From: Abelmoschus esculentus
Taxonomy: Eukaryota; Streptophyta; Magnoliopsida; Malvales; Malvaceae
Length of the DNA stretch: 64,000 nt
Assembly: GCA_035048815.1 (NCBI GenBank)
Contig: JAUCBN010000042.1
Location: 9,858,001 to 9,922,000 of the forward strand
Direction of reading: 5' to 3'
Shown one piece after another: positions 46,350 to 58,685 of the stretch (the stretch's first letter is position 1; each line of letters begins with the position of its first letter). The notes beneath the pieces were generated by a model. The model was not told the DNA's origin and searched no databases. It saw only the letters and a list, made by a program, of their open reading frames with translations. The position numbers were made by a program, and so were the translations under genes.

Positions 46350-48795
46350 TCCCCCCCCCCCTTTCTTGAAAAGGATTTGTCCCCAAATCTGCACAATCAT
46401 CAAATGGGGATAAGTCTAAAACATTGAATGTAGCTCTTACATTGAATTCTCCCGGTAAGTCCAACTTGTAAGCGTTGTCATTCAGTTTCTCCAACACTTG
46501 AAAAGGACCATCTCCTCGTGGTAACAACTTGGATTTACGCTGAGCTGAAAAACGTTCCTTTCTGAAGTGAACCCAAACCCAATCACCAACATCGAAGGTA
46601 ACTTGCTTACGACCCTTATTAGCTTGCTTCTCGTACTGCTGAGTCCTTCGCTCAAGGTTCTCCTTAACTTGTTGATGCAACTTCTTCAGAAATTTAGCCT
46701 TGGATTGGTCGTCCCTGTTCATCACTTGTTCATGTGGTAAAGGCAACAAATCGAGTGGAGTGATAGGATTAAATCCATAAACAACCTCGAAAGGCGACAT
46801 TTTAGTAGCAGAATGAACAACATGATTATAAGCAAACTCAACATGTGGCAAACAATCCTCCCAAGTCTTAATGTTTTTTTTAATGATGGAACGAAGTAAA
46901 GTAGATAAAAATTCGATTAACAACCTCTGTTTGTCCATCAGTCTGGGGATGACAAGTAATAGAAAACATGAGTTTCGTACCTAATTTACACCAAAGGGTC
47001 CTCCAGAAGTGACTTAAGAACTTCACATCCCTGTCAGAAATAATTGACCTAGGAATACCATGTAAATGTACAATCTCTCGAAAGAACAAGTTAGCCACAT
47101 TAACAACATCATCAGTCTTATGGCATGGAATGAAATGTGCCATCTTAGAGAACCTATCAACCACCACAAATATATTGTCTATACCGTTCCTAGTTCTAGG
47201 TAATCCCAACACAAAATCCATATATATATCAGTCGAGGGAGAATCAGGAATAGGTAAAGGCATATACAAATCGTGTGGTAGAACCTTCGATTTCACTTTC
47301 TTACATGTCACACAACGTTCACATAACCGTTCAACGTCCCTTTGCTTCTTAGGCCAGAATAGATGCTCCTTCAAAATGTGCAACGTCTTAGTGACTCCAA
47401 AATGTCCCTTGAGTCCGCCTTCATGTGCTTCGCGAATAAGGACCTCTCGAATCGACCCTTGAGGAATGCAAAGTCTTCCTTCCTTGAAAAGATAACCATT
47501 GTGACGATCGAACTTCTCATCTGCACCTTTTTCACGCAATGCATATCTTTCTCCAAAATCAAGGTCAATAGCGTATAACTCTCGAATATAAGCAAAACCA
47601 ATTAAATGAGAGCCCAAATAATTCATAAGTACATACCTACGAGATAAGGTATCTGCAACAATATTGTCTTTACCTTTCTTGTATCGAATGAAATAAGGAA
47701 AAGACTCTAAAAACACAACCCACTTAGCATGCCTCTTATTCAACTTGTGCTGGCTCGTGATATGTCGTAATGCCTCATGATCGGTATGAATCACGAACTC
47801 CTTAGGCAACAAATAATGCTGCCACGTCTCCAATGCCTGAATCAGTGCATACATCTCCTTGTCGTAGACGGGATATTTCAATGTTGTACCACTAAGTTTC
47901 TCGCTAAAAAATGCAATGGGCCTCTTTTCCTGTGACAAAACAGCAGCTATACCAACACCTGAAGCATCACATTCAACTTCAAACATTTTATCAAAGTCAG
48001 GTAATGCTAAAATAGGGGCTTTTGTCAAACATTCCTTTATTTTCAGAAAAACATACTCTTGTTCCTTACCCCATGGGAAAGCAGAATTTTTCTTTACAAT
48101 CCCGGTCAATGGGGCGATAATGGAACTGAAATTGGGAACAAACCTACGATAGAAACTAGCTAAACCATGAAACGATCTAACCTGACTAATCGATGTCGGT
48201 CGTGGCCATTCTTGGATCGACTTTATCTTCTCTGGATCAAGCTCCACTCCTTGTGCACTAACAATAAAGCCAAGAAAGGTAACCTTGTCAGTACAAAACA
48301 TACACTTCTGTAAATTGTCGTACAACCTTTCTTTTCGCAAAGTGCCTAAAACACTTCTCAAATGTCCCTCGTGTTCCTGCAATGATCGACTATAAACCAA
48401 AATATCATCAAAGTAAACGACACAAAATTTACCAATGTAAGGTCATAAAACATGATTCATCAGCCTCATAAAAGTACTAGGTGCGTTAGTTAACCCAAAG
48501 GGCATCACTAACCACTCATACAAACCAAGTTTCGTTTTGAAGGCCGTCTTCCACTCATCCCCTTCTCGCATCTGAATCTGATGATATCCGCTCTTTAGGT
48601 CTATCTTGGAGAAAATACATGCTCCACACAACTTGTCCAACATGTCATCGAGGGAAGGAATAGGATGTCAGTATTTGATGGTGATTTGATTCACTGCTCG
48701 GCAATCAACACACATCCTCCAAGAACCATCTTTCTTAGGTACTAAAAGCACAGGTACAACACAAGGACTCAAGCTTTCTCAAATATAACCCTTCT
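46160..48795 (-). pseudogene. pol: family-1 pol (RT to integrase), nest C
   Basis: 46880-48400 is a 506-codon ORF: end of RT (VTFLGFIVSAQGVELDP, FHGLASFYRRFVPNFS), RNase H (ECDASGVGIAAVL ... TDHEALRHI ... ADTLSRR), the integrase HHCC domain (HEGGLKGHFG ... CERCVTC) and catalytic core (MDFVLGLPRT, SDRDVKF, TEVVNR). One extra A near 46905 then shifts the frame; 46342-46938 carries the integrase C-terminus. Upstream, 48443-48643 holds LKSGYHQI to the RT fingers and ends at a TGA where nest A has CGA. The YFDD box follows near 48412. The N-terminal RT (48660-48790) has another TGA. Beyond the polypurine tract the tail GPITRSKTKQLREV lies in the LTR (46160-46396). Confidence 0.87.
46350..46361 (-). 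other. family-1 polypurine tract, nest C
   Basis: A run of eleven G on the minus strand (seven in nest A) before the LTR. The expanded run shifts the reading frame that in nest A passes through the tract: one frame ends at 46342, the other opens at about 46396. Confidence 0.75.
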
Positions 48796-50596
48796 TGATA
48801 TGAATCCGGTTGCGGAATATCAGAATTTGTATATGTGATTGCCCGATCATGATTCTAGTAAGTAATTAATATGATTACAAGATGATACGACAATGGAATG
48901 ATAAGTTGATTGTTGTGTTAAGGATGAGGTATGGAAAATATGGATGTATGGGTGATGGAAATGAAAAGATGAAATGTAATTGATGGTGCGGTGTAAACAA
49001 AGGAGGAACCAACACTAAAAAGTGAAGACCCATTCCATAAGAGTTTTTAAACCGTGACTTGGGTGAAAGGCTAATGGATTGCGACCCTCTAGTTATATGA
49101 AATAGGAACCAACAATATAAAAAAAATGAAAAGGGATTAATGCCACAAGAACAATCTTGCAAGCCGATAAAGTTCAAAAAAGAACTATAAAAGAGAACAC
49201 TCTCAAAGTTTAATATATGCCAAAAGTTGTTCCTTTTACAATGAAATGAGTGCCTATTTATAGGTGTAAGACAACAACAAATTGATTAGCCTAGACAAAG
49301 ATTAAAGACTCATTATTCTGGTGTTAAAGGCCTATTAATTTGTAGGTTATCCTATCTTCAATTGACAGCCAAAAAGGTTTGATTTAACAAGGATGAATGT
49401 GGACATTCGTAAAATGAATGTAGACATACATATTATCCACATGGAGAAACTCTTGGGCTAATGAACTTGATTAAGTTGTCATTCATCCTCCTTTAATGGG
49501 TAGTTGATAAAGCATTGAATTCAGCAATTGAATGACCTCTTGAATTTGTTGAACAAGCATCTTGTGACTATTCCCGTACTGAATTTCCAGCATGCACTGT
49601 CTTCACTAATTTAATCATATCTTAAGCTCCTGATATCGGATTGAGGTGATTCAAAGTGCGTTGGGAAGATAAGAAATAGAGGAATAAGTTTGAAGAAGAT
49701 CTCAAGACTCAAATATGCTTTGTATCCAATACAAAAATGGCAAACAAGTTGACTGATATTCCTTGAACTCCCTCCTTAAGTGTTGCTTTAATTCTTGCCT
49801 TTACTCTCCCTTAAGTGCTGATAATGAAGGCTTTCATTGCTTGTCTTCTCTGTTAAAAACTGATAAGCATTATGGAGGATTAAGTTGCTCTTAAGTAGTC
49901 TTTAAGTGCCTCTTTAAGTGGTGTATTTAGGAGCTCTTCAATGCATTCTTTTCTTGCTGAAACTGAAAGCCTTTAAGTGGTGTGTAAATCTCCCTTGAAT
50001 GTCTTGAAACTGATCAGCCATCATGGTGTCTTCAAGTGTCTTTAATTGGTAGTAAATGACTTTTCATTCTTGTAGAAAATGATCAGCCATTTGATCCCAA
50101 ATGAATACCCTAGATGAAAATATAAGCAACCGTTAGATAACAATTTTATTCAATAAAATAAAAGTGAATGCATGAAACATGTTTAATGAGCTAGTTTAAT
50201 TAATGAAACTAGTTACATTGAATGATCTAGTTTAATTAATTAATCCACACACTAAATGAACTCATAAACATAAGAAAACTAACATGCTTTAAGTGAACTA
50301 TCATGCATTAATTAAACTAATGAACTTAATTGAACTAACATGCTTAAATGAATATCAAGCATTATTTATTCATGCACACATGCTGAAATTAAATTTAAAA
50401 AACTTAAGAAAGAACTCATGCAAACTCATGCACAAGTAGGAGGCTGTATTGTTCCAACATAGTTGGTGTTGCATTCTCTAATTTCCAGCCTTGAATAAAT
50501 AGATTTCCCATGGCCTCTTGAAATTTCTTGGTTTTAGCACGAGTCATTGGTCCAATAGGAAATTCTTCTGATTCATTGTTGGTTGTGATCGTATCA
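48796..50596 (-). repeat. family-2 solo LTR, nest C
   Basis: 1801 bp, TGATATGAATCC...GATCGTATCA, flanked by the perfect target duplication CTTCT (48791-48795, 50597-50601) inside family-1 RT. No internal sequence remains. It occupies the same base position as the family-2 LTR of nest A but has about 21 extra bases near 49409. TATA box 49253-49264. Confidence 0.93.
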
Positions 50597-51052
50597 CTTC
50601 TCCATCAACTCAGTCATTTGCTTTTGAAGTTCCTTTAGTTCTTCAGGGTTACTTCGGTAGGCTGGTCGGTTTGGGATAGTAGCTCCAGAAATGAGATCAA
50701 TCTGATGTTCAATCCCTCGAATAGGGGGCAACCCACTTGGTGTTTCATCTGGAAATATATCCTCGAATTCCTGCAAAAGAGATGCAATATGAGTAGGTAA
50801 ATCATCAAGCAGTCCAGTCAACAATAAAGTCTCCTTATACAACAAAATAAACAAAGTTTGTTGAGTAGAAAGACATTTCCTGATTGCTTTTCCACTTGCG
50901 TAGATGTTCATCTTTTTCCTCTCCTTTGCTTCCTCGGCATTCTTTCTCAAGCGAATCTGATCTTCTTGTACTTGACTTGGCGTTAGAGGTGCTAGAATGA
51001 TCTTTTTGCCTGCATGCATAAAAGAATATCTGTTTGTGAAGCCATCATGCAA
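50597..51052 (-). pseudogene. pol: family-1 protease-RT linker and RT N-terminus, nest C
   Basis: Minus-strand ORF from 51052 down to the family-2 insertion: a charged linker (RLRKNAEEAKERKKMN), the LLQEFEDIFPDETPSGLPP segment preceding RT in gypsy Pol, then the RT start (AYRSNPEELKELQKQMTELM). The reading continues, after removal of the 1.8-kb LTR and one CTTCT, at 48790. Confidence 0.85.
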
Positions 51053-51646
51053 CGCCTTTTTATCGAACTACCACGGGCGTCCCAACAGCAAGTGACTCGC
51101 ATCCATCGATACAACATCACAAAGGACTTCATCCCTGTAATTTCCAATGGCAAATGGTACTACCACCTGTTTTGTTACTTTCACCTCACCACCATCATTC
51201 AACCATTGTAGTTTGTATGGATGTGGATGCTTTATCGACTTTAGCCCTAGCTTATCAACTATAAAAGAACTAGCAACGTTAGTGCAACTACCACCATCGA
51301 TAATCACAACACATACCTTGTCGTGTACCAAACATCTCGTATGGAAAATGTTCTCTCGCTGTTGTTCATCTTGAATTGGTTGGGTATTTAAACTCCTCTT
51401 CACGACAAGTGCTTCACCTATGGGAATTGTTTGCACTTGGCCTTCTTCTTCTTCTTCAATATCCTCTTCTTGGGGCTCCTGTTCATCATCTTCATGGTCA
51501 GACTCGATCTCCCCATTCTCTAACAACAACATAGTCCTCCGGTTTGGACATTGATTTGCAACGTGCCCTCTACCAAGACTTGAAGCATTGGATGTCTCAG
51601 TTACGTTCTGAACGTTCTGGTTGCACTTGTTGCTTTCCACGCCCAT
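51053..51646 (-). pseudogene. pol: family-1 nucleocapsid end and aspartic protease, nest C
   Basis: 192-codon ORF (51068-51646): second half of a CCHC zinc knuckle (GRGHVANQCPNR) whose first half is lost to a small deletion near 51578, an acidic linker (EEDIEEEEEGQ), then the protease with active-site IDGGSCTNVAS (about 51270-51300) and the flap and LLLGRPW end. A TAG stop directly after LLLGRPW (about 51065) cuts it from RT; a single C-to-T change would explain it. The protease would process the polyprotein. Confidence 0.85.
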
Positions 51647-52562
51647 TATCTACAACCGGGGCCTTTAGCTTGCTCATGTCACCCTTTTCTTTAACTTGAA
51701 ATGATGTTTGCTTCCTGAAATTGTTAGAAGGATTGAAAACACAAGATGAAGGAGATTTGAATGAATTATTACCTCGGGATGATGACATCTTCCTCCGTTG
51801 CTGACGTTCTACTTTGATCGCCATATGCACCATGTCGTCTAATTCGACATAATGTTGCAACTCAACAGCATTGGCAATTTCGACATTCAAACCTGGAAGG
51901 AATCGCGCCATGGTTGCTTCTCAATCCTCCACAACATTAGCACGCATCATGGCCATCTCTATTTCTTTAAAATAGTCCTCTACGGTTCGACTTCCTTGTT
52001 TCAAATTTTGCAATTTCTGAAACAAGTCTCGATGGTAATGGGGTGGTACAGATCTCTTGTGCATGATTCTTTTCATTTCAGCCCATGTTAGAACAAGACC
52101 TTCTTCAAATCGTCTTCGGGAAATCAACAATTGATACCACCAAATCAAGGCATAATCAACAAATTCCATTACTGCTAATCAGACCTTCTTCTGATCTGAA
52201 TAATTGTAGCAATCGAAGACATGTTCAACCTTGCTTTCCCATGCAAGATATGCATCCGGATCTGATCGTCCTTGGAAAGGAGGTATGGCAACTTTGATGT
52301 TATTCAAATTATCATCAGGTTGTGCACGTCCTCCATTATTCCTTGGTGCATTCTGTCTCGGAAATGGATCCACATTTTCTTCAACGTTGTTATCACCGGT
52401 TGAATTGTTTTGGGATCCTTCGATTCTGTCTATACGTCCATGCAATTGTTCTAATTCTGCTTGCATTACTTTTCGAACTTCTCGAAGCATGGCTCGCATT
52501 AAAAGACTCTGTGGTTCTCCATCCAAGTGTTCATCATCATGACCACCGCTTGAACCTGCCAT
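51597..52562 (-). pseudogene. gag: family-1 gag, nest C
   Basis: Three adjacent ORFs. 52179-52562 (127 codons) starts MAGSSGGHDDEHLDGEPQ, has an amphipathic Glu/Arg helix region (about residues 20-50), and reaches DPDAYLAWESKVEHVFDC, the start of the Retrotrans_gag domain. 51921-52169 continues the domain (FVDYALIWWYQLL, VPPHYHRDLFQKLQNL, GSRTVEDYFKEIE). 51597-51911 has its end (MARFLPGLNVEIANAVELQH) and a basic tail. The two breaks, near 52174 and 51914, are both TGA where an Arg codon (CGA) is expected from context. Spacing is otherwise intact. Confidence 0.88.
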
Positions 52563-53162
52563 TGTTAGTAAAACGAAATAAAAGAAACCTCACTGCACAC
52601 TCGCAAAAACCTCACAATTTCGCTCCAAGAAAAGTAGATATGGCACTCAACACTCGTGTTTTCACTCGGTAATACTTGAATGGCTCTTTTGATTCCCCTT
52701 CTGTGCTCACACTCTCAAATGCCTTTTACCTCTCTTTCTCTCGTAATCAGTTCTTAAAAGAACTAATTTCGATCTTCCAGATTCTGTCAAGTATGTCGGT
52801 TAAAAGAAAAACAACGGTTAGTGAAAAGCAAAGGTAACGTACAGGAACGGTTAAGAAACAAAAAAAAAAGAAAAGAAGAAAGAAGAAGTATAACGAAAAA
52901 AATCAGTAAACTTACTACAAAGAAATGCTTACAACAAACCTTTCACCGAAACAATCAAGGATGCTGCATTTAGGATTGATTCAAAGCACTTCAATGTTGA
53001 AAGAACACAAGACATTGCACTTTCTTCATCTTTTCTAAAAAAAACATAAACTTTTCTCTTTGTTTTCGTATTTTTAGATTATATTTTTTGACTTTGACTT
53101 TTTTGGTCTTTTGACTTTGACTTTTTTGACTTTTCATTTTTTTTTCTCTTACTTGTTTCCAA
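52563..53162 (-). other. family-1 untranslated leader, nest C
   Basis: Non-coding, about 600 bases, colinear with 31014-31613; no independent feature is visible. Confidence 0.7.
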
Positions 53163-53183
53163 CCAAAAGCTCTGATTACCCCA
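53163..53183 (-). other. primer-binding site, family 1, nest C
   Basis: Minus strand TGGGGTAATCAGAGC next to the LTR edge, identical to the nest A site. Confidence 0.65.
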
Positions 53184-54710
53184 TGATAAGGGGGCAGCCT
53201 CGTTGAAGATGACTCCTTATTTGATTGTTACGGATCGAGGAAAGAAGTAAGCAATTCCATGCAATAAAACTCACTGAAATGAAAATAAGATGGTGATTGG
53301 GACATGGCTAGATTAGTGGATAGAAATGGTGAAGAAAGAATGTCGAAATGATGAATAAAAGAGGGTGATAGGTTGCTGGAAATTTGGGTTTTATTCGAAC
53401 CACCAAGAACTAAGAAGAACCTATACTAAAGAGTATAAACCCGAACCTAAAGTGTTCCAAGTTAAAAAAAAAACACAAAACGAAGAACAAGGAAGAACCT
53501 ATACTAAAAAGTATAAACCCGAACCTTAAATGTTCTACGTTGATTAGGACTTGGACCCGTTGAATAACAATTCAAGAACCCGAAGTATCAAGTATTTCTT
53601 TGGCACAACAAGACAGACTTGAAATGTCAAGAAAGAAGTTCTAGAAAGAACCAATTTGAGAGAATAATCTCACAAAGAAAATTTTTAATAAAAAAATGTC
53701 TAACCTTCTATCATTACAAAATACACATATATATAAGCAAATACAAGGATAAAGGCTGCCAAAATACAAGGCTGAAATTGAAATAGGGTGGTTGCTGAAA
53801 ATTCAAAAGGTGTGGCTGAAATTCAAACAAAATTAATCATGTGCATTTTGTTTGAATTTTTACAAGAAACATGTGCTTTATTCCTTTAAAAATTCGGCTG
53901 GTATCTTTTAAGGAGGGAATTGAAATTCAAACTATAAACATGTGGTTTATTGTTTGAAATTCAAAGTCTTGTGCTTATCCTTTCAATTTTCGTACATGCC
54001 TTACACACACATGTGAAGGTCCTTACACAAGCCGTGAACATGCTTGGAGTGGTGTAGGATGCCCCACATGTTTGTCACATGCTTGGAGGACACTCTCCCA
54101 TGTGTAGGACACCTTTCAACTACTTCTGAACTTGTCAGCTAGAGTTGAGCTAGTGGAGCTTGAGATGAGCTGATTGGAGCTAAGGTGAGCTGAATTCAGC
54201 TAGCTGAAGTGTATTGAACTTAGTTGAGCTTAAATGAGTTGCATACTATCCCATGAGCTTCTCCCGAGCTGAGGATAAACCCTTAAGTTAGTACCCTTCC
54301 TTGTACCTATGAGAAAACAAAGCAACCATCCTTCAAAAGTATGCAAACTTATTGAAATATTATGAAAACCTCTAAACAAGCTGAAAACCTGATGCAAACA
54401 TGTTTATGAGCTATGAAACTTATTGAAACATGTAATACTTAATATATATAATGCACACACTTATGTACTAACTCTAACTAATGCAAACACACATATAAAT
54501 ACTAAGTATAACTAAAGTTGTTACATATCAGTATGTAACACGTTAAAAGGCCTATCTCCTAAGGTACAAGCATCATTAAAGGTATTAAGAATGACTGAAA
54601 ATTTGAGTGAAAGAACTTCCCTCAGTTGCTTTGCCTTGGATCGAGTGATTGGTCCTAATGGTAAGACCTCTGGATCAGCTTCTTTAGCTGGCATAGATGT
54701 GCTCACATCA
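53184..54710 (-). repeat. family-1 5' LTR, nest C
   Basis: 1527 bp, TGATAAGGGGGCAGCC...GTGCTCACATCA, followed by AGAGG (54711-54715) and the same satellite sequence as nest A. TATA-like box at 53726-53737. It is the closest relative of the 5' LTR of nest A. Confidence 0.92.
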
Positions 54711-56721
54711 AGAGGGAACATTCATTATGACATATGCTAGAAGAGAGGGGTCATTCACTGCGTCATGCGCTCAAAGAGAGGTGTCGTCCATCATGGTATA
54801 CGCTCTAAGAAAGGGATTGTTCATTATGACAAGCACTCAAAGAGAGTGGTCAATCATCGCGACATACGCTCAAAGAGAAGGGTTGTCCATCAGGGTATAC
54901 GCTCAAAGAAAGGGACTATTTATTATGACATGCACTTGAAGAGAGGGGTCATTCATCACGATGTATGTTCAAAGAGAGGGGTCGTCCATCATGGTATACG
55001 CTCAAGGAGAGGGATCGTTCACCATGACATGCACTAAAAGAGAGGGGTCATTCACATCAAGACATATGCTCAAAGAAAGGGGTCGTCCATCACGGTAAAC
55101 GCTCCATGAAAGGGACCGTTCATTATGACATGCACTCGATGAGAGGGGCCATTCATCGTGATATATACTCAAAGAGGAGAATCGTCCATCACGGTATACG
55201 ATCAAAGAGGGGGATCATTTACCATGACATGCACTCAAAGAGAGGGGTCATTCATCGTGAGATACGCTAAAACAGAGTGGTCGTCCATCACGGTATACGC
55301 TCAAAGAGAGGTACCGTTCACCATGAAATACACTCAAAGAGAGGGGTCATTCAACGCGACATACGCTCAAAGAGAGGGTTCATCCATGACAGCATACGCT
55401 CAAAGAGAGGGACCATTCATTATGAAATACGCTCGAAGATAGGGGTCATTCACCGCGATATACGCTCAAAGAGAGGGGTCAGCCATCACGGTATACGCTC
55501 TAAGAAAGGGATCGTTCATTATGAAATACGCTCGAAGAGAGGGGTCATTTATAGCCACATATGCTTAAAGAGAGGGTCATCCATCACTTTATATGCTCAA
55601 AGAGAGGAACCGTTCATTATAAAATACGCTCGAAGAGAAGGATAATTCACCGTGACATACGCTCAAAGAGAGGCGTCAATCATCACGACATACGCTCAAA
55701 GAGAAGGGTCGTCCATCAGGGTATACGCTCTAAGAAAGGGACTATTTATTATGACATGCACTTGAAGAGAGGGGTCATTCATCACGACGTATGTTCAAAG
55801 AGAGGGGTCGTCCAGCATGGTATACGCTCAAAGGGAGGGATCGTTCACCATGACATGCACTAAAAGAGAGGGGTCATTCACATCAAGACATATGCTCAAA
55901 GAAAGGGGTCGTCCATCACGGGATACAATCAAAGAGAGGGACCGATTATTACGACAAACTCTAGAAGTGAGGGGTCATTCACCGCGACATACTCTCAAAG
56001 AGAGGGGTCGTTCATCACGGTACACGCTCTATGAAAGGGATCGTTCATTATGACATGCACTCGATGAGAGGGGTCCATTCATCGCGACATATACTCAAAG
56101 AGGGGGATCATTTACCATGACATGCACTCGAAGAGAGGGGTCATTCAGCGTGAGATACGCTAAAAGAGAGTGGTCGTCCATCATGGTATACGCTCAAAGA
56201 GAGGTACCGTTTACCATGAAATGCACTCGAAGAGAGGGGTCATTCAACGCGACACATGCTCGAAGAGAGGGTTCATCCATCACAGCATACGCTCAAAGAG
56301 AGGGACCGTTCATTATGAAATACGCTCGAAGAGAGGGGTCATTCACCGCGATATACGCTCAAAGAGAGGGGTCAGCCATCACGGTATACGCTCTAAGAAA
56401 GGGATCATTCATTACGAAATACGCTTGAAGAGAGGGGTCATTGATAGCCACATATGCTTAAAGAGAGGGTCACCCTTCACGTTATACGCTCGAAGAGAGG
56501 GGTCATTGATAGCCACATATGCTTAAAGAGAGGGTCACCCATCACGTTATACGCTCAAAGAGAGGGACCGTTCATTATGAAATACGCTTGAGGAGAAGGA
56601 TCATTCACCGTGACATACGCTCAAAGAGAGGGTTCATCCATCACAGTATACAGTCTTAGAAAGAGACCGTTCATTATGAAGTATGCTTAAAGAGAGGGGT
56701 CATTTACCGCGACATACGCTC
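54711..56721 (+). repeat. 33-bp satellite array, block 3
   Basis: About 60 monomers. The first roughly 370 bases match 33165-33540 and 14490-14860 almost base for base; beyond that it is a mosaic, with a stretch (55910-55960) closer to block 1 (14870). A local duplication is visible: GAGGGGTCATTGATAGCCAC occurs at about 56431 and 56493. The right end is the CGCTC target site of a solo LTR. Confidence 0.93.
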
Positions 56722-58169
56722 TGATAAGCGGATACGTTGCTTCAAAAACAACCATCCTTATTTGAAACAAATCTAGGATAGTAGCAAGCATATCTCTGCA
56801 ATAAACACAAGATTATAGACGTAAGAATGATGTTAAAATTACTAGAAAACAAAGAAAATTAAAAAAAAAACAAAGAAATAAAAAGATGAAGGAAATCTGC
56901 GTTTCTAGGATTTAATGAAGATGAAATGCTTCAAGGGCTTTCATGGCTGCATTATAATATCCAAATGATAGAATTGGATGTTGAAGTTGCTGGAAAAATA
57001 ATAACGACGTTGAACTCGAAAGAACCCAAACAATATACTGAGCGGGCCCGAATCGAATATGTTCTCCGTCAACGGACTTGGACCCTCTAGATAGTGATCT
57101 AGGAACCCGAAGTATCAAGGAATTGACACACTCAAACAAAGTCTGAAAATGTCAAGAAAAGTTCAATGAAGAACTGAAATTGAGAGAATTTCTCACAAAA
57201 ATATTGTTTCATAAAATTGTCTAACCTTGTCTTTACAAAATTAAGTAAATATATAGGAATAAAGGAGAAGTTGGCCAAATTTGAATTTGTGGCCTTAATT
57301 CAAACGAAAATTAAAATTTAAATGCTCAAATAAATTCTCCTAGGCTCCTAATATCCTTATCCACATGTTTTGGCACTTAAAACACATTAAACATGTGTTT
57401 AATGTTTGAATTTGAATAAGAAACCACTCATTCTTATCCAATGTTGCTGATTGGTCTTCAAAGCAAGGGACTTGTTTGGCTTGCTTGCTTTTGGACTCCC
57501 AAGCTTGTGGAAAAGGGTGCTATGTGGGCCCCACATGCATGGCACATGCGTAGGACACCTGCTCTTCGTGTACGATAGGTTTCAGCTACTGTAGGTCACT
57601 TCAACTTGAGTTGAGCTGGAAATGGAGATGGGCTGAAACGAACTAGCGAAGAGTGTTAGGAGCTAAACGGAGCTGGGAGCTAAGCCTCTGAGCTACCTCG
57701 AGCTAAGGTGAACTGCGTGCACACCATTGAGCTTCTTCTAAGCTGAATATAATCCACTTGAGCTGGTATTGAACTGCATACGCTCTCCTGAGCTGGAGAT
57801 AAGCTGAGTATGCCCACTTGAGCTAAGGTTCTCCTAAGTACCTATATTAGAACAAGGCAAACACATCTAAAAAGCCTTGTAGTCTTATTTTAACCACACA
57901 AACACACTTAAAACCAAATGCAAACATAATTAACATAATATATACATAAGTAAACACGCATACTAATATATATACCTAAATATGTCACATATCAGCATGC
58001 AACATATTATAAAAACATATTCTAAGGCATGAACATTCTCAAATGAATCTGAAATGTTAGCACAAGGAAAAGAGCTTCCTTGTATTTCTTTACCTTAGAA
58101 CGTGTGATAGGTCCTAATGGCAAGACCTCCGGATCAACCTGTTGAACTTGACATGATGTGCTCACATCA
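56722..58169 (-). repeat. solo LTR, family-1 relative
   Basis: 1448 bp, TGATAAGCGGATACG...GTGCTCACATCA, with perfect 5-bp target duplications CGCTC (56717-56721 and 58170-58174). Termini, AGCT-rich block (57590-57830) and tail (AATGGCAAGACCTCCGGATC, 58116) resemble family 1, but the body is clearly diverged, so it is a separate subfamily. It has no internal domain. A TATA-like box (minus CTATATATTTAC) is near 57246. Orientation is inferred from the family-1 similarity. Confidence 0.9.
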
Positions 58170-58685
58170 CGCTCAAAGAAGGGGGTCATCCATCATAGTA
58201 TACGGTCTAAGAAAGGGACCGTTCATTATGAAATACACTGGAAGAGAGGGGTCATTCATCGTGACATATGCTCAAAGAAAAAGGGTCGTCCATCACGGTA
58301 TACGCACTAAGAAAGGGACTGTTAATTATGACATGCACTCAAAGAGAGGGGTCATTCATCGCGACATACGTTCAAGGAGAGGGGTCGTCCATCGCGGTAT
58401 ACGCTCAAAGAGAATGACCGTTCACCATGATATGCACTCAAAGAGAGGGGGCATTCATCACGACATACACTCAAAGAGAGAGATCGTCCATCACGGGATA
58501 CGCTCAAAGAGAGGGACCAGTCACTACGACACACTCTCGAAGAGAGGGGTCATTCACCGCGACATACGCTCAAAGAGAGGGGTCGTCCATCACAGTATAC
58601 GCTCAAAGAATGGGACCGTTCATTATGACATGCACTCGATGAGAGGGGACATTCATCGCGACATACACACAATGAGAAAGGTCAT
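58170..58685 (+). repeat. 33-bp satellite array, block 4
   Basis: About 15 monomers between two solo LTRs. Regular three-class order. It ends GAAAGGTCAT at the next insertion. Confidence 0.92.

Larger units (their letters stand above)
45774..54710 (-). mobile_element. nested gypsy locus C (families 1, 2 and 3)
   Basis: Duplicate of nest A. Contents: tail of the family-3 LTR (45774-45998), last part of the family-1 3' LTR (45999-46349), polypurine tract, pol (46350-48795), family-2 solo LTR (48796-50596), RT N-terminus, protease and gag (50597-52562), leader, primer site, 5' LTR (53184-54710), then AGAGG and the same satellite as after nest A. The family-1 interior is more complete than in A. 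The left boundary has no LTR terminus and no target duplication; satellite abuts mid-LTR, so sequence was lost there. Confidence 0.88.
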
